A stretch of 64,000 bases of DNA from contig CANOWW010000008.1 of the NCBI GenBank assembly GCA_947571115.1, forward strand, positions 1-64,000, read 5' to 3'. Positions 8,224 through 17,369 of this stretch are shown piece after piece. Made by a program: the position numbers and the translations under genes. Below the pieces are notes generated by a model, which was not told where the DNA came from, ran no database searches, and saw nothing but the letters and a program-made list of their open reading frames with translations. The first letter of the stretch is position 1; every line of letters starts with the position of its first letter. Source of the stretch: an uncultured Clostridium sp. Lineage in GTDB: Bacteria; Bacillota; Clostridia; TANB77; CAG-508.

Positions 8224-9235
8224 ATTATTCAATGATTTTAAAAAGCGAGTTGCTATATCCAATTTTAAAGAAGAATATGAAAGGGAAGGAAAACAAGAAA
8301 TGAAGAAATTAAAATTAGCAAATATAGCAGCAGTTTTAGCGGTTGTAGTTGTAATAGGATGTGTGACGCCAACAATTTATGCAAAAATAAAGTGGAATAT
8401 TGAATTTTACCAATATGAAGAAAGAGTTGAAACGCCAAGAGAAACGATTGATTATGCTAAAGAATCAGGATTTGCAGATAAAATAGAGGATGATTATGTT
8501 GTAAAAGATGGGGTTGGGATAAAATTAGAGTCATTTTTGGTGACGGATGATACATTAGATATGAGAGTTAAATTTAAATTTGCAGAAGAAACGGAAGTCA
8601 ATTCGGGGACATTTGGGTTTGGGTATGTGATTTATGATGAAAATAAAAATATTTATGATTTGCAAACAAGAGAGGATTTAACTCAAAATCGAGATTCCAT
8701 GATTTTTATTTTAAAAAGATTGGGCGCAAAATATGATCCCAATGCACTTTATGATACACTTTTAAACGATAGTAGCAGTATTCTAGCAGTAGAATCCATG
8801 GAACATAGAACAATTCGAAAAGATATTACGGTAAGAGCAAAAGACGTTTTTCCAAAGAGTCAGAAAATCTACATTGAATTTTTTGATTTAGGTTATTTCA
8901 TGTTGAATTTGGATGAAACACATGAGGATTTTCCAATTACGGACAAAGAATGGATTTTTGAAAAAGATATGTCCGAAAAATTCACTGAAAGGCAAACACT
9001 TAATCTTGTATTAAAAGATGAAATTCCAGATTTTCAAATTGAAAAATGTACGCTAACCGAATCCGGAATGGTGCTGGACTTTAAATCAGAAGAATATAGC
9101 AGATTAGTTGGTACAGTTAAAGAGGTAGATGGAGTGCGTATGGATCCTACCTGGAAAATGGTAACCATAACAGATACATCAGGAAAAGAATATGAAAATT
9201 TAGAAAGTGGAGGCACAGAAAAACGGCACTTATAA
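8210..9235 (+). CDS. DUF4179 family anti-sigma-like protein with 3' frameshift
   Basis: The start ATG 8210 overlaps the sigma gene and follows AAAAGGGGG; an ATG at 8201 is too close to that site. A transmembrane helix (ANIAAVLAVVVVIGCVTPTIYA) precedes a large extracytoplasmic part paralogous to the 9970 product. The frame ends early at 9235 (GTEKRHL). A +1 shift at the A5 run 9219-9223 restores NGTYKMNIDAGKKDFEKKLFVNF through YTSELIEK to a stop at 9333-9335, aligning with the paralogue end. About 37 conserved residues are thus lost from the predicted product. Confidence 0.75.
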   Translation: MKKDKLFNDFKKRVAISNFKEEYEREGKQEMKKLKLANIAAVLAVVVVIGCVTPTIYAKIKWNIEFYQYEERVETPRETIDYAKESGFADKIEDDYVVKDGVGIKLESFLVTDDTLDMRVKFKFAEETEVNSGTFGFGYVIYDENKNIYDLQTREDLTQNRDSMIFILKRLGAKYDPNALYDTLLNDSSSILAVESMEHRTIRKDITVRAKDVFPKSQKIYIEFFDLGYFMLNLDETHEDFPITDKEWIFEKDMSEKFTERQTLNLVLKDEIPDFQIEKCTLTESGMVLDFKSEEYSRLVGTVKEVDGVRMDPTWKMVTITDTSGKEYENLESGGTEKRHL

Positions 9236-9340
9236 AATGAACATTGATGCTGGTAAAAAAGATTTCGAAAAAAAATTGTTTGTGAATTTTGTCAGCAATG
9301 GTGAAAAATATACGAGTGAATTAATTGAAAAATAAGGGGA

Positions 9341-9379
9341 AAAAGATTAGATTTTTTTTAAAAGTCTAATCTTTTTTAT
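9341..9379 (+). terminator. Intrinsic terminator, copy 2
   Basis: AAAAGATTAGA at 9341-9351 pairs with TCTAATCTTTTTT at 9366-9378. Sequence past the hairpin (ATGATAAAATT) is also shared with copy 3. Confidence 0.85.
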
Positions 9380-9443
9380 GATAAAATTAATTTTGTGAAA
9401 CTTTTTGGCTAAAATAAAGGATTATATAGTAAGGAGGGAAAAT

Positions 9444-9980
9444 GTGAGTATACAAGTGAAAGAAAAAGATTTTGAAGAAATTTATCAACGAACTTACTTA
9501 AATACGTTTAAATTTATTACGATACATTGCTATGATGTCGCTGATATCAATGATATTTTGCAAGATACGTATGTAGAATTTTATAAAATTTTGTGCAAAA
9601 AACGAACTTTGGAAATGGAAAAAATTCAAAATTATATTTATGGGATTGCAAAGAATGTGATCAAAAGATATGGCACAAAAAAGAAAAATTTGGTTTGTTT
9701 GGTCAATGAAGAAAAGGAAGATATTGATGTGGCAGACACATTTGATTTAGAGCAAAATTTTATGGACAATCAAGATGTTAAAAAAGTCTGGAATTATATC
9801 CAAAACAAGGATTTGATGACTTCTAAAATATTTTATTTATATTTTGTTTTAGGCTTGAAAATTGTAGAAATTGCACAAGAATTAAAAGTGACGGAATCGA
9901 ATGTGAAAAATAGGATTTATCGCACACAAAAAGAAATCCAAAAACATTTAGGAAAGGATGTGATAGAAAATGACCAATAA
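9444..9980 (+). CDS. ECF RNA polymerase sigma factor
   Basis: A 178-residue sigma factor. GTG 9444 is chosen because AAGGAGG lies at 9431-9437. Region 2 (DINDILQDTYVEFYKIL) and region 4 (KIFYLYFVLGLKIVEIAQELKVTESNVKNRIYRTQKEI) are both clear. The gene overlaps its downstream DUF4179 partner by 11 bases. It is more distant from the 5912 and 7663 paralogues than they are from each other, although its partner protein is close to the 8210 product. Confidence 0.87.
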   Translation: MSIQVKEKDFEEIYQRTYLNTFKFITIHCYDVADINDILQDTYVEFYKILCKKRTLEMEKIQNYIYGIAKNVIKRYGTKKKNLVCLVNEEKEDIDVADTFDLEQNFMDNQDVKKVWNYIQNKDLMTSKIFYLYFVLGLKIVEIAQELKVTESNVKNRIYRTQKEIQKHLGKDVIENDQ

Positions 9981-11142
9981 AATTTGGAAAAAATATGTTG
10001 ACGAAATACACAATCAAGATGCAAATTTTGAGAAAATTCGTTTGAGAACGAAAGGAGTGATGAATATGAAAAAGAAACTATTAAATATGGCAGCGGTTTT
10101 TGTTGCAATTGTGGTAATTGGGGCGACTTCTAGTCAAATTTATGCACAAATTAAATGGAATGTTGAATTTAAGAATTATCAAAATGGACCAGTTGGAGAG
10201 GCAAAAGGCAATTTGGAGATCGTAAGAGATTCGGATTATGCGGAAGTTTTGAATATGGATTATGTAACGCAAGATGGGGTTAGCGTCAAAGTGGATTCTA
10301 TTTTGTTAACAGACGATTGTTTGGATGCTAATCTGACATTTCAATTTGCCGAAGATAAACAAGTTAATGCACAGACATTTCGTTATGGTTTTGCGGTTTA
10401 TGATGAAAACAAGAATATATATGGTGTTTTCTCTGGTATTACTTCTAAATTGCGTGTTGGAGATAAAGATAATACGGTTCCATTTTTGTATAAAGATTTG
10501 GGCATCAAATATAATAAAAATGACCTTTATTCGATGGAACTTAGCGATGGAGCAAGCACTGGACCGATTGAAGTAAAGGAACAAGAACGAACGATACAGA
10601 CCAATATTAATTTACGTGCCAAAGATGCTTTCCCACAAAGCAAAAAATTGTATATCCGAATTTTTGATTTAGGTTACGATATGTATGATTTGGATTCTGT
10701 TAATCCAGAAAAACATACAATTAATACGATAGAATATTTTGAAATTACAGATGCAAAATGGATTTTTGAAATTGATGTTCCAGAGAAATTTTATGAAAGA
10801 AATACCTTGGAATTAAAATTAGCGCAAGAAATTCCAGATTTTGAAATCGAGAAGGCAACTTTGACAGAAACAAGTTTAGTGCTACGTTTTAAATCAAAAG
10901 CATATAATGATTTTGTAACTGCTGGTAAAGATTTTGAAGGAAATTTGGGAGAGTCTATGACAGCAATGTTAAATATTACAGATGCCGAAGGAAACGTTTA
11001 TCAAGATATTGGCGGTGGAAGCAATGGCGAAAATGGCTATAAAATCACTTGGGATGCTGGAAAAAAAGATTTGGAGAAAAAATTATTCGTTAATTTTACA
11101 GTGGATGGACAAAAATATACGAGTGAATTGGTTGAAAAATAA
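9970..11142 (+). CDS. DUF4179 family membrane protein, probable anti-sigma factor
   Basis: A 390-residue protein with a short cytoplasmic N-terminus, a transmembrane helix (LNMAAVFVAIVVIGATSSQIYA) and a beta-rich extracytoplasmic region. It shares long stretches with the 8210 product: QIKWNVEF, YDENKNIYG, FDLGYDMYDLD, and the ending KKLFVNFTVDGQKYTSELVEK. This intact copy shows what the frameshifted neighbour should look like. Role as partner of the overlapping sigma factor is inferred from coupling and family. Confidence 0.77.
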   Translation: MTNKIWKKYVDEIHNQDANFEKIRLRTKGVMNMKKKLLNMAAVFVAIVVIGATSSQIYAQIKWNVEFKNYQNGPVGEAKGNLEIVRDSDYAEVLNMDYVTQDGVSVKVDSILLTDDCLDANLTFQFAEDKQVNAQTFRYGFAVYDENKNIYGVFSGITSKLRVGDKDNTVPFLYKDLGIKYNKNDLYSMELSDGASTGPIEVKEQERTIQTNINLRAKDAFPQSKKLYIRIFDLGYDMYDLDSVNPEKHTINTIEYFEITDAKWIFEIDVPEKFYERNTLELKLAQEIPDFEIEKATLTETSLVLRFKSKAYNDFVTAGKDFEGNLGESMTAMLNITDAEGNVYQDIGGGSNGENGYKITWDAGKKDLEKKLFVNFTVDGQKYTSELVEK

Positions 11143-11151
11143 AGGATGATG

Positions 11152-11188
11152 AAAAGATTAGATTTTGATAAAAGTCTAATCTTTTTTA
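11152..11188 (+). terminator. Intrinsic terminator, copy 3
   Basis: AAAAGATTAGA at 11152-11162 pairs with TCTAATCTTTTTT at 11175-11187. The loop matches copy 2 closely. Confidence 0.85.
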
Positions 11189-11279
11189 TGATAAAAAATT
11201 GAAAATTCATGCAACAAAACAAAAACATAAACCATCTAATAGTTATAAAGTATGCATACCAAAAATGGAGGATGAAGGA

Positions 11280-11804
11280 GTGGAAGAACTTGTAAAAAAA
11301 GCCAAGAAGAATGATGAAGATGCTTTTAATAAACTGATATTGCTGACCCAAAAAGAAATGTATTTAATTGCAAAAACGAAGCTCAAAAATGAAGACGACA
11401 TAGCAGATGCGATTCAAGAAACAATTCTTTCTTGTTATAAAAATTTACGAAAATTGCGAAAGAATCAATTTTTTAAAACTTGGCTGATAAAAATTTTAAT
11501 GAATGAATGTAATAAAATTTATAAAAAGAGGAGAAAACAAAATATTTCCTATGAAGAAAAAGAGATAGAAAATTATTTGATAACAGAAGATCTTTCTTTT
11601 GAACATATCAGCTTTGATCTGTTAATCCGAAATTTAAACGATGAAGAAAAATTAATTTTGACCTTATATTATTATGTCGGCTATTCGACAAAAGAAATTA
11701 GCAAACTATTGAAATTAAAGGAAAGTACGTGCCGAAGTAAAATTGCTCGTGCGAAGCTAAAACTAAGAAATGAGTATGAAGGAGGTAATTATGGAACCGA
11801 TTGA
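11280..11804 (+). CDS. ECF RNA polymerase sigma factor
   Basis: A 174-residue sigma factor. GTG 11280 fits GGAGG at 11267-11271; ATG 11265 is the alternative. Region 2 contains EDDIADAIQETILSCYKNLRKLRKNQFFKTWLIKILMNECNKIYKK, the SigI/SigV-like pattern, and region 4 contains LILTLYYYVGYSTKEISKLLKLKESTCRSKIARAKLKL. It belongs to a different ECF subgroup from the three before it. Its end overlaps the next gene by 14 bases. Confidence 0.88.
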   Translation: MEELVKKAKKNDEDAFNKLILLTQKEMYLIAKTKLKNEDDIADAIQETILSCYKNLRKLRKNQFFKTWLIKILMNECNKIYKKRRKQNISYEEKEIENYLITEDLSFEHISFDLLIRNLNDEEKLILTLYYYVGYSTKEISKLLKLKESTCRSKIARAKLKLRNEYEGGNYGTD

Positions 11805-13347
11805 AGAAATCATAAAATTGGTCTGTGAAAATGAGATTAAAATTCCAAGCAAAATTCAAAATAGAATCCAATATACTTTACAAAATAAAAGAAAATCGAA
11901 ACATTATCTGCGAAATTTTATCACAACAATTTTGTCTGTCCTTGGCACATTAGTAGGAACGTTTTGTGTCTATGCAGCAACTGGTGGAACCATTGAAGGA
12001 ATTCCTGCGACGGATTGGTTTGGACTGAAATTTTCCAGTCAATATGTGGAATATAAGCAACCAGTTGAAAATCAAGTGGCAGCTTTTGGTGACACGAGTG
12101 TGGAGCTAACCTCAACGCTTTGTAGTGAAGGAATTACGATTTTGGAATTCGATGTGAAACTAAGTCAGGAGGATTATAACAATTTTCAATTAGGAAAAAC
12201 GGCAGATACCGAAGAATTTTATCAAAAAATTCAAGAACTAAAAGAACATGAAAAACAACATTTAATGAAACGAATTCAAGGAGATAAATATGGGAGCTCT
12301 TTTTCAAACGAAACAGACGAAGAAATTGATGCCATTTTAGGCAGCTTTGAAGTAACCGAAGAGGAAATGAAAAATTCAGAGTATTATCAAGAATATTTAG
12401 AGAGAATAAAACAATATGATAAGCAAATCGAAGAAAGAAAAACAACAGGTTATCGTCTAGCTTTAGCACTGAATACAGAGCAAAAAGGCGGAACGTACAC
12501 GTACGACAAATTTAACCCTAATATGGATTGGTATGCCAGTATTTACATTGATGATACGCCATATTATGTGAGAAATTGGCAAAAAGTACAAAAAATAAGT
12601 GATTACGAGTATAAAATTTATACGATGTATTCCTTAACAGATGATGAATTACAAGGCAAAGAAAATTTCAAGATTACGTTGAAAAATAATAAATTAGTTA
12701 ATCAAGTGGCTTGGAAAAGTTTAGGAGATAATTGGCTGAATGATTGTCAAGGTTTTGCGAACGAAGGAAATCTTTTGGATTACGGTTCGGAATTGAAAAA
12801 GTACACAAAAGATTTGCTATTAGATTTTGAAGTAAATGTTTCGAAAGATGCAATTTTAGAAGAGAGCAAAGTTATTGAAAATCCAGGCATAAAATCAGAG
12901 TTTCGAAACATTACGCAAACCATCGAAAAAGTGGTTGATTCACCAATCCAAACCATTGTGAAAATCAACCATTCAGCCAGCAAACAAGCTTCTAATGCTT
13001 TTGCCAATAAATATCCAGGAAAGCCAGATATTGAACATCTGCCAATGACAAGAGAATATAAAGTATACGATGCCAATGGAAAAGAGCTAACTTGTTTTGC
13101 GACAGCCAACAAAAATACTTTAATTTATGCCAATGGAAAGAGAGAAGATTATGATTCACATGATATACCAAACAAGAAATATAGTGATGCAACTTGGGAA
13201 ACAATAGAATATTTGCTCATTGAGAAAACAGATACCGATTTTATTAAAATTGTGCCAGTAGAAATTGTTCGAAATCCTGTGAACGGAGAGGAAGAAACAG
13301 GGGAAATTCTTTATGAAATGGAACCATTAATTATTCATTTAAAATAG
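11791..13347 (+). CDS. Large DUF4179-type membrane protein, probable anti-sigma factor
   Basis: A 518-residue protein; AAGGAGGT at 11779-11786 fixes the start. A cytoplasmic segment of about 45 residues is followed by a transmembrane helix (FITTILSVLGTLVGTFCVYAA), then DWFGLKFSSQYVEYKQPVENQVAAFGDTSVEL as in DUF4179 proteins. The extracytoplasmic part is longer than in the others and includes a charged helical insert at about residues 130-225. It is coupled to the sigma gene, and the M23 gene follows 28 bases later, perhaps in the same transcript. Confidence 0.75.
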   Translation: MEPIEEIIKLVCENEIKIPSKIQNRIQYTLQNKRKSKHYLRNFITTILSVLGTLVGTFCVYAATGGTIEGIPATDWFGLKFSSQYVEYKQPVENQVAAFGDTSVELTSTLCSEGITILEFDVKLSQEDYNNFQLGKTADTEEFYQKIQELKEHEKQHLMKRIQGDKYGSSFSNETDEEIDAILGSFEVTEEEMKNSEYYQEYLERIKQYDKQIEERKTTGYRLALALNTEQKGGTYTYDKFNPNMDWYASIYIDDTPYYVRNWQKVQKISDYEYKIYTMYSLTDDELQGKENFKITLKNNKLVNQVAWKSLGDNWLNDCQGFANEGNLLDYGSELKKYTKDLLLDFEVNVSKDAILEESKVIENPGIKSEFRNITQTIEKVVDSPIQTIVKINHSASKQASNAFANKYPGKPDIEHLPMTREYKVYDANGKELTCFATANKNTLIYANGKREDYDSHDIPNKKYSDATWETIEYLLIEKTDTDFIKIVPVEIVRNPVNGEEETGEILYEMEPLIIHLK

Positions 13348-13375
13348 AGATTTACAAAAGAAAATGGAGGAAAAT

Positions 13376-14569
13376 ATGAATGATTTGAAAAGATTTTTTA
13401 GGGTTGCTATGCTAATCGGAATAATAGCATTTTCAAGTATTAGCATCGTATTTGCGACAACCGAATCTGAATTAAAAAGTAAAAAAAATAGTATTGATGA
13501 ACAAATTGCTGAAACCAACTCAGAAATTGCTGGCGTAAAAAGTAAAATGACAGATGCTTTAACACAAATCAATCAATTAAATTCACAAATTAGTTCTTAT
13601 GAAAATGAAATTGAAAGCCTAGAGATTCAATTATCTACGCTTAATACACAAATAGAAGAAAAAGAAGCTAACATACAAGCACAAGAGGAAAAATATCAGG
13701 AACAAAAAGAATTATTAGAAAAAAGACTGGTTGCTTTATATGAATCAGGTAGTGTTTCTTACTTGGATATGTTACTTTCTGCTGAGAATTTGAGTGACTT
13801 TATTTCAAAGTATTATGTGCTTGAACAAATAGCAGAATTTGACCAAGAATTATTGCAGGGAATTGAAAATACGAAAAATGAAATATCAACGCAAAAAGAA
13901 GAATTGGAGAATTCCCAAAAAATAGTTGCTAGTTCGAAAGAAACGATTGAAGTAAAGAAAAATTCATTAGATGTATCAATAAAAGACAAAAATAATTTGG
14001 TAGGTACGTTAACAGCAGAAGAAAAGGCGTTAAATAAACAATTAGAGCAATTTGAAGCAGACAAAAAAGAGATACAAGATGAACTTGGAAAAATTGCTAA
14101 AAGGGAGGCTTCAAAAAAATCGCCAAGTAAGGATACATCTTACGTAGAACCGAGTTCTTGTGGATACATATTTCCTGTGTCTGGACTTTCGAAAGCCAAT
14201 ATAAACAACAAAAATTATCCATCTTATGATGGTCATAATGGGGTGGATGTCAATATTGGCGTTGTAGGAAAAAATGTGGTTGCTGTGAAAAGTGGGACAG
14301 TTGAAACATCTAAAGCTTTAAAAAATCCAGATGGATCGTATCGAAGTTATGGCGAATATGTAACGATAAATCATCATGATGGAACGCAAACTTTGTATGC
14401 TCATTTGTTGGCAGGTTCTAGGAAAGTATCGCCTGGGCAAGAAGTAACGCAGGGGCAAATAATAGGAATTGTAGGTAGCACGGGAAATTCGACAGGACCG
14501 CATTTGCATTTTGGAGTTTATATTAATGCAAAGCGCTCGTTTGTAAATCCTCTTCGTTATTTGCCTTGA
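13376..14569 (+). CDS. EnvC-like coiled-coil protein with M23 peptidase domain
   Basis: A 397-residue secreted protein. A signal peptide (residues 1-27) is followed by about 220 residues of coiled coil (ESELKSKKNSIDEQIAETNSEI and onward) and a C-terminal LytM/M23 domain. The zinc ligands are visible: the HNGVD segment and HLHFG in GPHLHFGVY. Proteins of this layout cleave peptide cross-links in peptidoglycan or activate amidases during division and sporulation. GGAGG before ATG 13376 fixes the start. Position after a sigma/anti-sigma pair suggests envelope-stress control. Confidence 0.9.
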   Translation: MNDLKRFFRVAMLIGIIAFSSISIVFATTESELKSKKNSIDEQIAETNSEIAGVKSKMTDALTQINQLNSQISSYENEIESLEIQLSTLNTQIEEKEANIQAQEEKYQEQKELLEKRLVALYESGSVSYLDMLLSAENLSDFISKYYVLEQIAEFDQELLQGIENTKNEISTQKEELENSQKIVASSKETIEVKKNSLDVSIKDKNNLVGTLTAEEKALNKQLEQFEADKKEIQDELGKIAKREASKKSPSKDTSYVEPSSCGYIFPVSGLSKANINNKNYPSYDGHNGVDVNIGVVGKNVVAVKSGTVETSKALKNPDGSYRSYGEYVTINHHDGTQTLYAHLLAGSRKVSPGQEVTQGQIIGIVGSTGNSTGPHLHFGVYINAKRSFVNPLRYLP

Positions 14570-14585
14570 AATTCGTTATAAATTT

Positions 14586-14621
14586 AGATAGTTAGTTGGT
14601 ATTGCTAATTATCTATTTTTA
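14586..14621 (+). terminator. Intrinsic terminator
   Basis: AGATAGTTAG pairs with CTAATTATCT and is followed by ATTTTT. It is closely similar to the hairpin at 1574-1602. Confidence 0.75.
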
Positions 14622-14685
14622 TGTTAATATTATAGTATAGTAATACATTTTCTAACAAAAAATAAAAGTGAAAGGGAGTAAAAAG

Positions 14686-15354
14686 ATGAAGAATTATGAT
14701 GTAACAGTGATTATACCAGCTAGAAATGAAGAAAAAACAATTGTTGAAGTAATAGAAAATGTAAAGCAATCTAAAATTGTTAAACAAATTATCGTTGTTA
14801 ATAATGCTTCAGTTGATTATACTGCGAAGTATGCAAAAGAAGCTGGTGCTGAAGTTGTTGATTGTAATCAACAAGGAAAAGGAAATGCAATGAAATGTGG
14901 AATGCGATATGCCAAAAACAATATAATTGTATTTATTGATGCAGATATTAAAGGGTATTCTGAAAACTTGATTGATGTATTGACAAGACCTTTAGTTCAA
15001 AATGAGTCTGATTTTGTCAAATCAACATTTGAACGTACGCAAGGTGGTACAGTAACAGAAATTGTAGTAAAACCTTTATTAAATTTATTATTTCCAGATA
15101 TGTATTCGTTTTCTGAGCCAATTAGTGGGATGATTGCAACAAGAAAAAGTATTTTGGATGAGTTAGAATTTGAAGATGATTATGGTGTTGATATTGGAAT
15201 ATTGATTGATGTAATAAAAAAAGGATATCGAGTTAAAGAAATGAATATTGGAAAAATAGAAAATATGTCCCATGTTTCTAAAAATAATGAAAGAATGAGG
15301 AAAATGTCTACTGAAATTATAAAAGCTATTTTGAAAAGAGTTCATATAGATTAA
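14686..15354 (+). CDS. GT-A glycosyltransferase, GpgS-like
   Basis: A 222-residue family 2-type glycosyltransferase: VTVIIPARNEEKTI at the N-terminus, the metal-binding FIDADI (DxD-like) near residue 86, then PLLNLLFPDMYSFSEPISGMIATRKSILDELEFEDDYGVDIGILIDVIKKGYRV. That second stretch is characteristic of glucosyl-3-phosphoglycerate synthase (GpgS), which joins an NDP-glucose to 3-phosphoglycerate. A phosphatase of the GpgP superfamily follows directly, supporting a glucosylglycerate pathway. The start at 14686 follows AAAGGGAG. A generic dolichol-phosphate sugar transferase is the alternative. Confidence 0.65.
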   Translation: MKNYDVTVIIPARNEEKTIVEVIENVKQSKIVKQIIVVNNASVDYTAKYAKEAGAEVVDCNQQGKGNAMKCGMRYAKNNIIVFIDADIKGYSENLIDVLTRPLVQNESDFVKSTFERTQGGTVTEIVVKPLLNLLFPDMYSFSEPISGMIATRKSILDELEFEDDYGVDIGILIDVIKKGYRVKEMNIGKIENMSHVSKNNERMRKMSTEIIKAILKRVHID

Positions 15355-15369
15355 GGAGATAAGTGGAAA

Positions 15370-15918
15370 ATGGAGATATTTGTAGTAAGGCATGGACAAA
15401 CAGATTATAATGTAAAACATTTATTTCAGGGATATAGTGACATTCCCTTAAATGATATTGGAATGGAACAAGCAAAAGAAACAGCACGTAAATTTGAAAA
15501 TATAAGGATTGATTTAATTTTGGTTTCTCCATTAAAAAGAGCATTGCAAACAGCTGAATATATAAAAAATGTAACAAAGTCTCAAATGATTATAGAAGAT
15601 AGGCTAATTGAAAGATGTTTTGGTAATATGGAAGGACATGAAAATAGGAAAGATTGGAATATTCAAATGATGTTAGATTATGATAAAAATTATAAAAAAG
15701 AAAATATTGAACCAATTCAAGAATTTTTTAAGCGAATTTATGATTTTTTAGAAGATATAACAGAAAAATATGCAGATAAAACAATTGTATTAGTAACACA
15801 TGGAGCTGTTTCACAACCAATTGAATGTTATTTTAAGGGGATGCCAGATAATAGAGATTTTGAGAATTTTGAAAATTTGACTTTAAAAAATTGCGAGATT
15901 AGACGATATATTGTATAG
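15370..15918 (+). CDS. Histidine phosphatase, possible GpgP
   Basis: A 182-residue histidine phosphatase of the phosphoglycerate mutase superfamily. RHGQTDYN (residues 7-14) carries the phosphorylated histidine, SPLKRALQTAEYI follows, and VTHGAVSQP supplies the second histidine. GpgP, which removes phosphate from glucosyl-3-phosphoglycerate, belongs to this superfamily in mycobacteria. Adjacency to a GpgS-like gene, 15 bases upstream, suggests that job. Family is certain; the substrate is inference, and cobalamin or general phosphatases look alike. Confidence 0.75.
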   Translation: MEIFVVRHGQTDYNVKHLFQGYSDIPLNDIGMEQAKETARKFENIRIDLILVSPLKRALQTAEYIKNVTKSQMIIEDRLIERCFGNMEGHENRKDWNIQMMLDYDKNYKKENIEPIQEFFKRIYDFLEDITEKYADKTIVLVTHGAVSQPIECYFKGMPDNRDFENFENLTLKNCEIRRYIV

Positions 15919-15936
15919 GAAGGCAGGAACATTAAA

Positions 15937-16809
15937 ATGAAAAATAAATCATACATAACTGTTTTAAGCACCGAAAATTATTTAAAGGGAGTGTTGTGTT
16001 TAATAGAATCATTAAAAAGAACAAACACGAAATATCCAATTAGTGTATTAGTAACAGACAACATTTCTTCAACGATAGAAGGAGTATTGAAACAAAATAA
16101 GGTCAATGTTATAAGAAAAAATAAAGTGTGTGTTCCAAAATCAATTAAAATGAAAAATCAAATGGGAAACTTTGAGCATTGGACAAATACATTTGATAAA
16201 TTGCAAATTTTTGAATTAACGGAATTTCAGAAATTAGTCTATTTAGATAGTGATATGTATGTAAGGAAAAATATTGATGAATTATTTGAAAAAGAAAGCA
16301 TGTCTGCAACAATAGACAGACCAACAGGGCCAATATTTTTGGATGATTATGAAATAAAATTAACCTCAGGTATAATGGTAATTGAACCCGAAGAAGGAAT
16401 ACTTCAAACTTTTATGAACATTCTTTCTACGATAGAGAATAAGAGAGAAAACGTTGGAGATCAAGATATTTTACAAGAATATGATAAGGATTGGGGAAGA
16501 AAAAAAGAGCTACATTTAGATGTTAAGTATAATATGTTTTTTCCACATATGGATTATTATACTCATTATAAGAATTATACAATAAATGATTTATTTGTAG
16601 TTCATTTTATTTTAAATATAAAACCGTTTCAACTTTCAAAAGAACAGTTTTCACAATATATGAAATGGATTGAAAATGGAAAACAAAAAATTTATGAGAG
16701 GTTTAAGATGAATTTTCCATATCATTATATGAAGTGTGGAAATAATGATGAAAAGAAAATTTTGCAGGAGTATTTTCAAATATTAGAAAAGATAGAAAGT
16801 ACATTCTAG
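15937..16809 (+). CDS. Glycosyltransferase family 8 (glycogenin-like)
   Basis: A 290-residue retaining GT-A enzyme. Start YITVLSTENYLKGVLCLIESLKRT and the metal motif YLDSDMYVRKNIDELF are typical of GT8 proteins such as glycogenin and galactinol synthase; GDQDIL is the second conserved patch. It transfers a sugar from a UDP donor. It closes the three-gene cluster and could extend or modify the glucosylglycerate made by the two genes upstream. The acceptor is unknown. Confidence 0.8.
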   Translation: MKNKSYITVLSTENYLKGVLCLIESLKRTNTKYPISVLVTDNISSTIEGVLKQNKVNVIRKNKVCVPKSIKMKNQMGNFEHWTNTFDKLQIFELTEFQKLVYLDSDMYVRKNIDELFEKESMSATIDRPTGPIFLDDYEIKLTSGIMVIEPEEGILQTFMNILSTIENKRENVGDQDILQEYDKDWGRKKELHLDVKYNMFFPHMDYYTHYKNYTINDLFVVHFILNIKPFQLSKEQFSQYMKWIENGKQKIYERFKMNFPYHYMKCGNNDEKKILQEYFQILEKIESTF

Positions 16810-16860
16810 AGAAGAAAGAGGTGTGAAACAGATAAATACAGTTCGATGGAGGAGTATTAG

Positions 16861-17328
16861 ATGAAGCAATGTAAATTCAAATTTTATTACATAAGCCAAG
16901 AATATATAAATCACATAAGAAAAATTGATGATAAAGTATCTACGAAAAATCGACCATATTTAGGAATTGTATTCAAGAATCAAAATTATATTTATTTAGC
17001 ACCCCTTTATTCAGCGAGAGAAAAGCACAAAAGATACAATATGAATAATATCTTTTTCAGAATATATGATTATTACGATAAGTATATTGGTTTAATTAGA
17101 TTTTCAAATATGATTCCAGTTCCTCCAATTTATCTCGAAGAAATCAGTTATGATTTTTCAAATAAGTTATATCAAGAGTATTTTTATATTTCTAAACATG
17201 AAATCCAAATAAAGAAAAAGGCAAAGTATGTGTATGAAAATTATAAAGATTATAAAGATTTATGTGTAGATTTTAAGAAGATTGAAAAAAGAATGAAAAG
17301 AGTTAGTAAGGGTATTGGCATTCCATAA
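16861..17328 (+). CDS. ToxN/AbiQ-family RNase toxin, apparently without its RNA antitoxin
   Basis: A 155-residue protein matching the type III toxin family: FYYISQEYINHIRKIDDKV, RPYLGIVFKNQNYIYLAPLYSAREKHKRYN, then RFSNMIPVPP and a helical C-terminus. ToxN and AbiQ are endoribonucleases held inactive by a tandem-repeat RNA normally encoded just upstream. Only 51 bases separate this start from the GT8 stop, and no repeats are visible there or downstream. It may be an orphan or use another antitoxin. TGGAGGAG precedes the ATG. Confidence 0.75.
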   Translation: MKQCKFKFYYISQEYINHIRKIDDKVSTKNRPYLGIVFKNQNYIYLAPLYSAREKHKRYNMNNIFFRIYDYYDKYIGLIRFSNMIPVPPIYLEEISYDFSNKLYQEYFYISKHEIQIKKKAKYVYENYKDYKDLCVDFKKIEKRMKRVSKGIGIP

Positions 17329-17369
17329 CTGAAATTGCAAAATAATTCAATATTATAAAAATTATTAGA

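Noticed and set aside
9560..9980. Long leftward reading frames opposite the sigma factor and anti-sigma genes
   Set aside because: They lack ribosome binding sites and are low-complexity shadows of the AT-rich coding strand.
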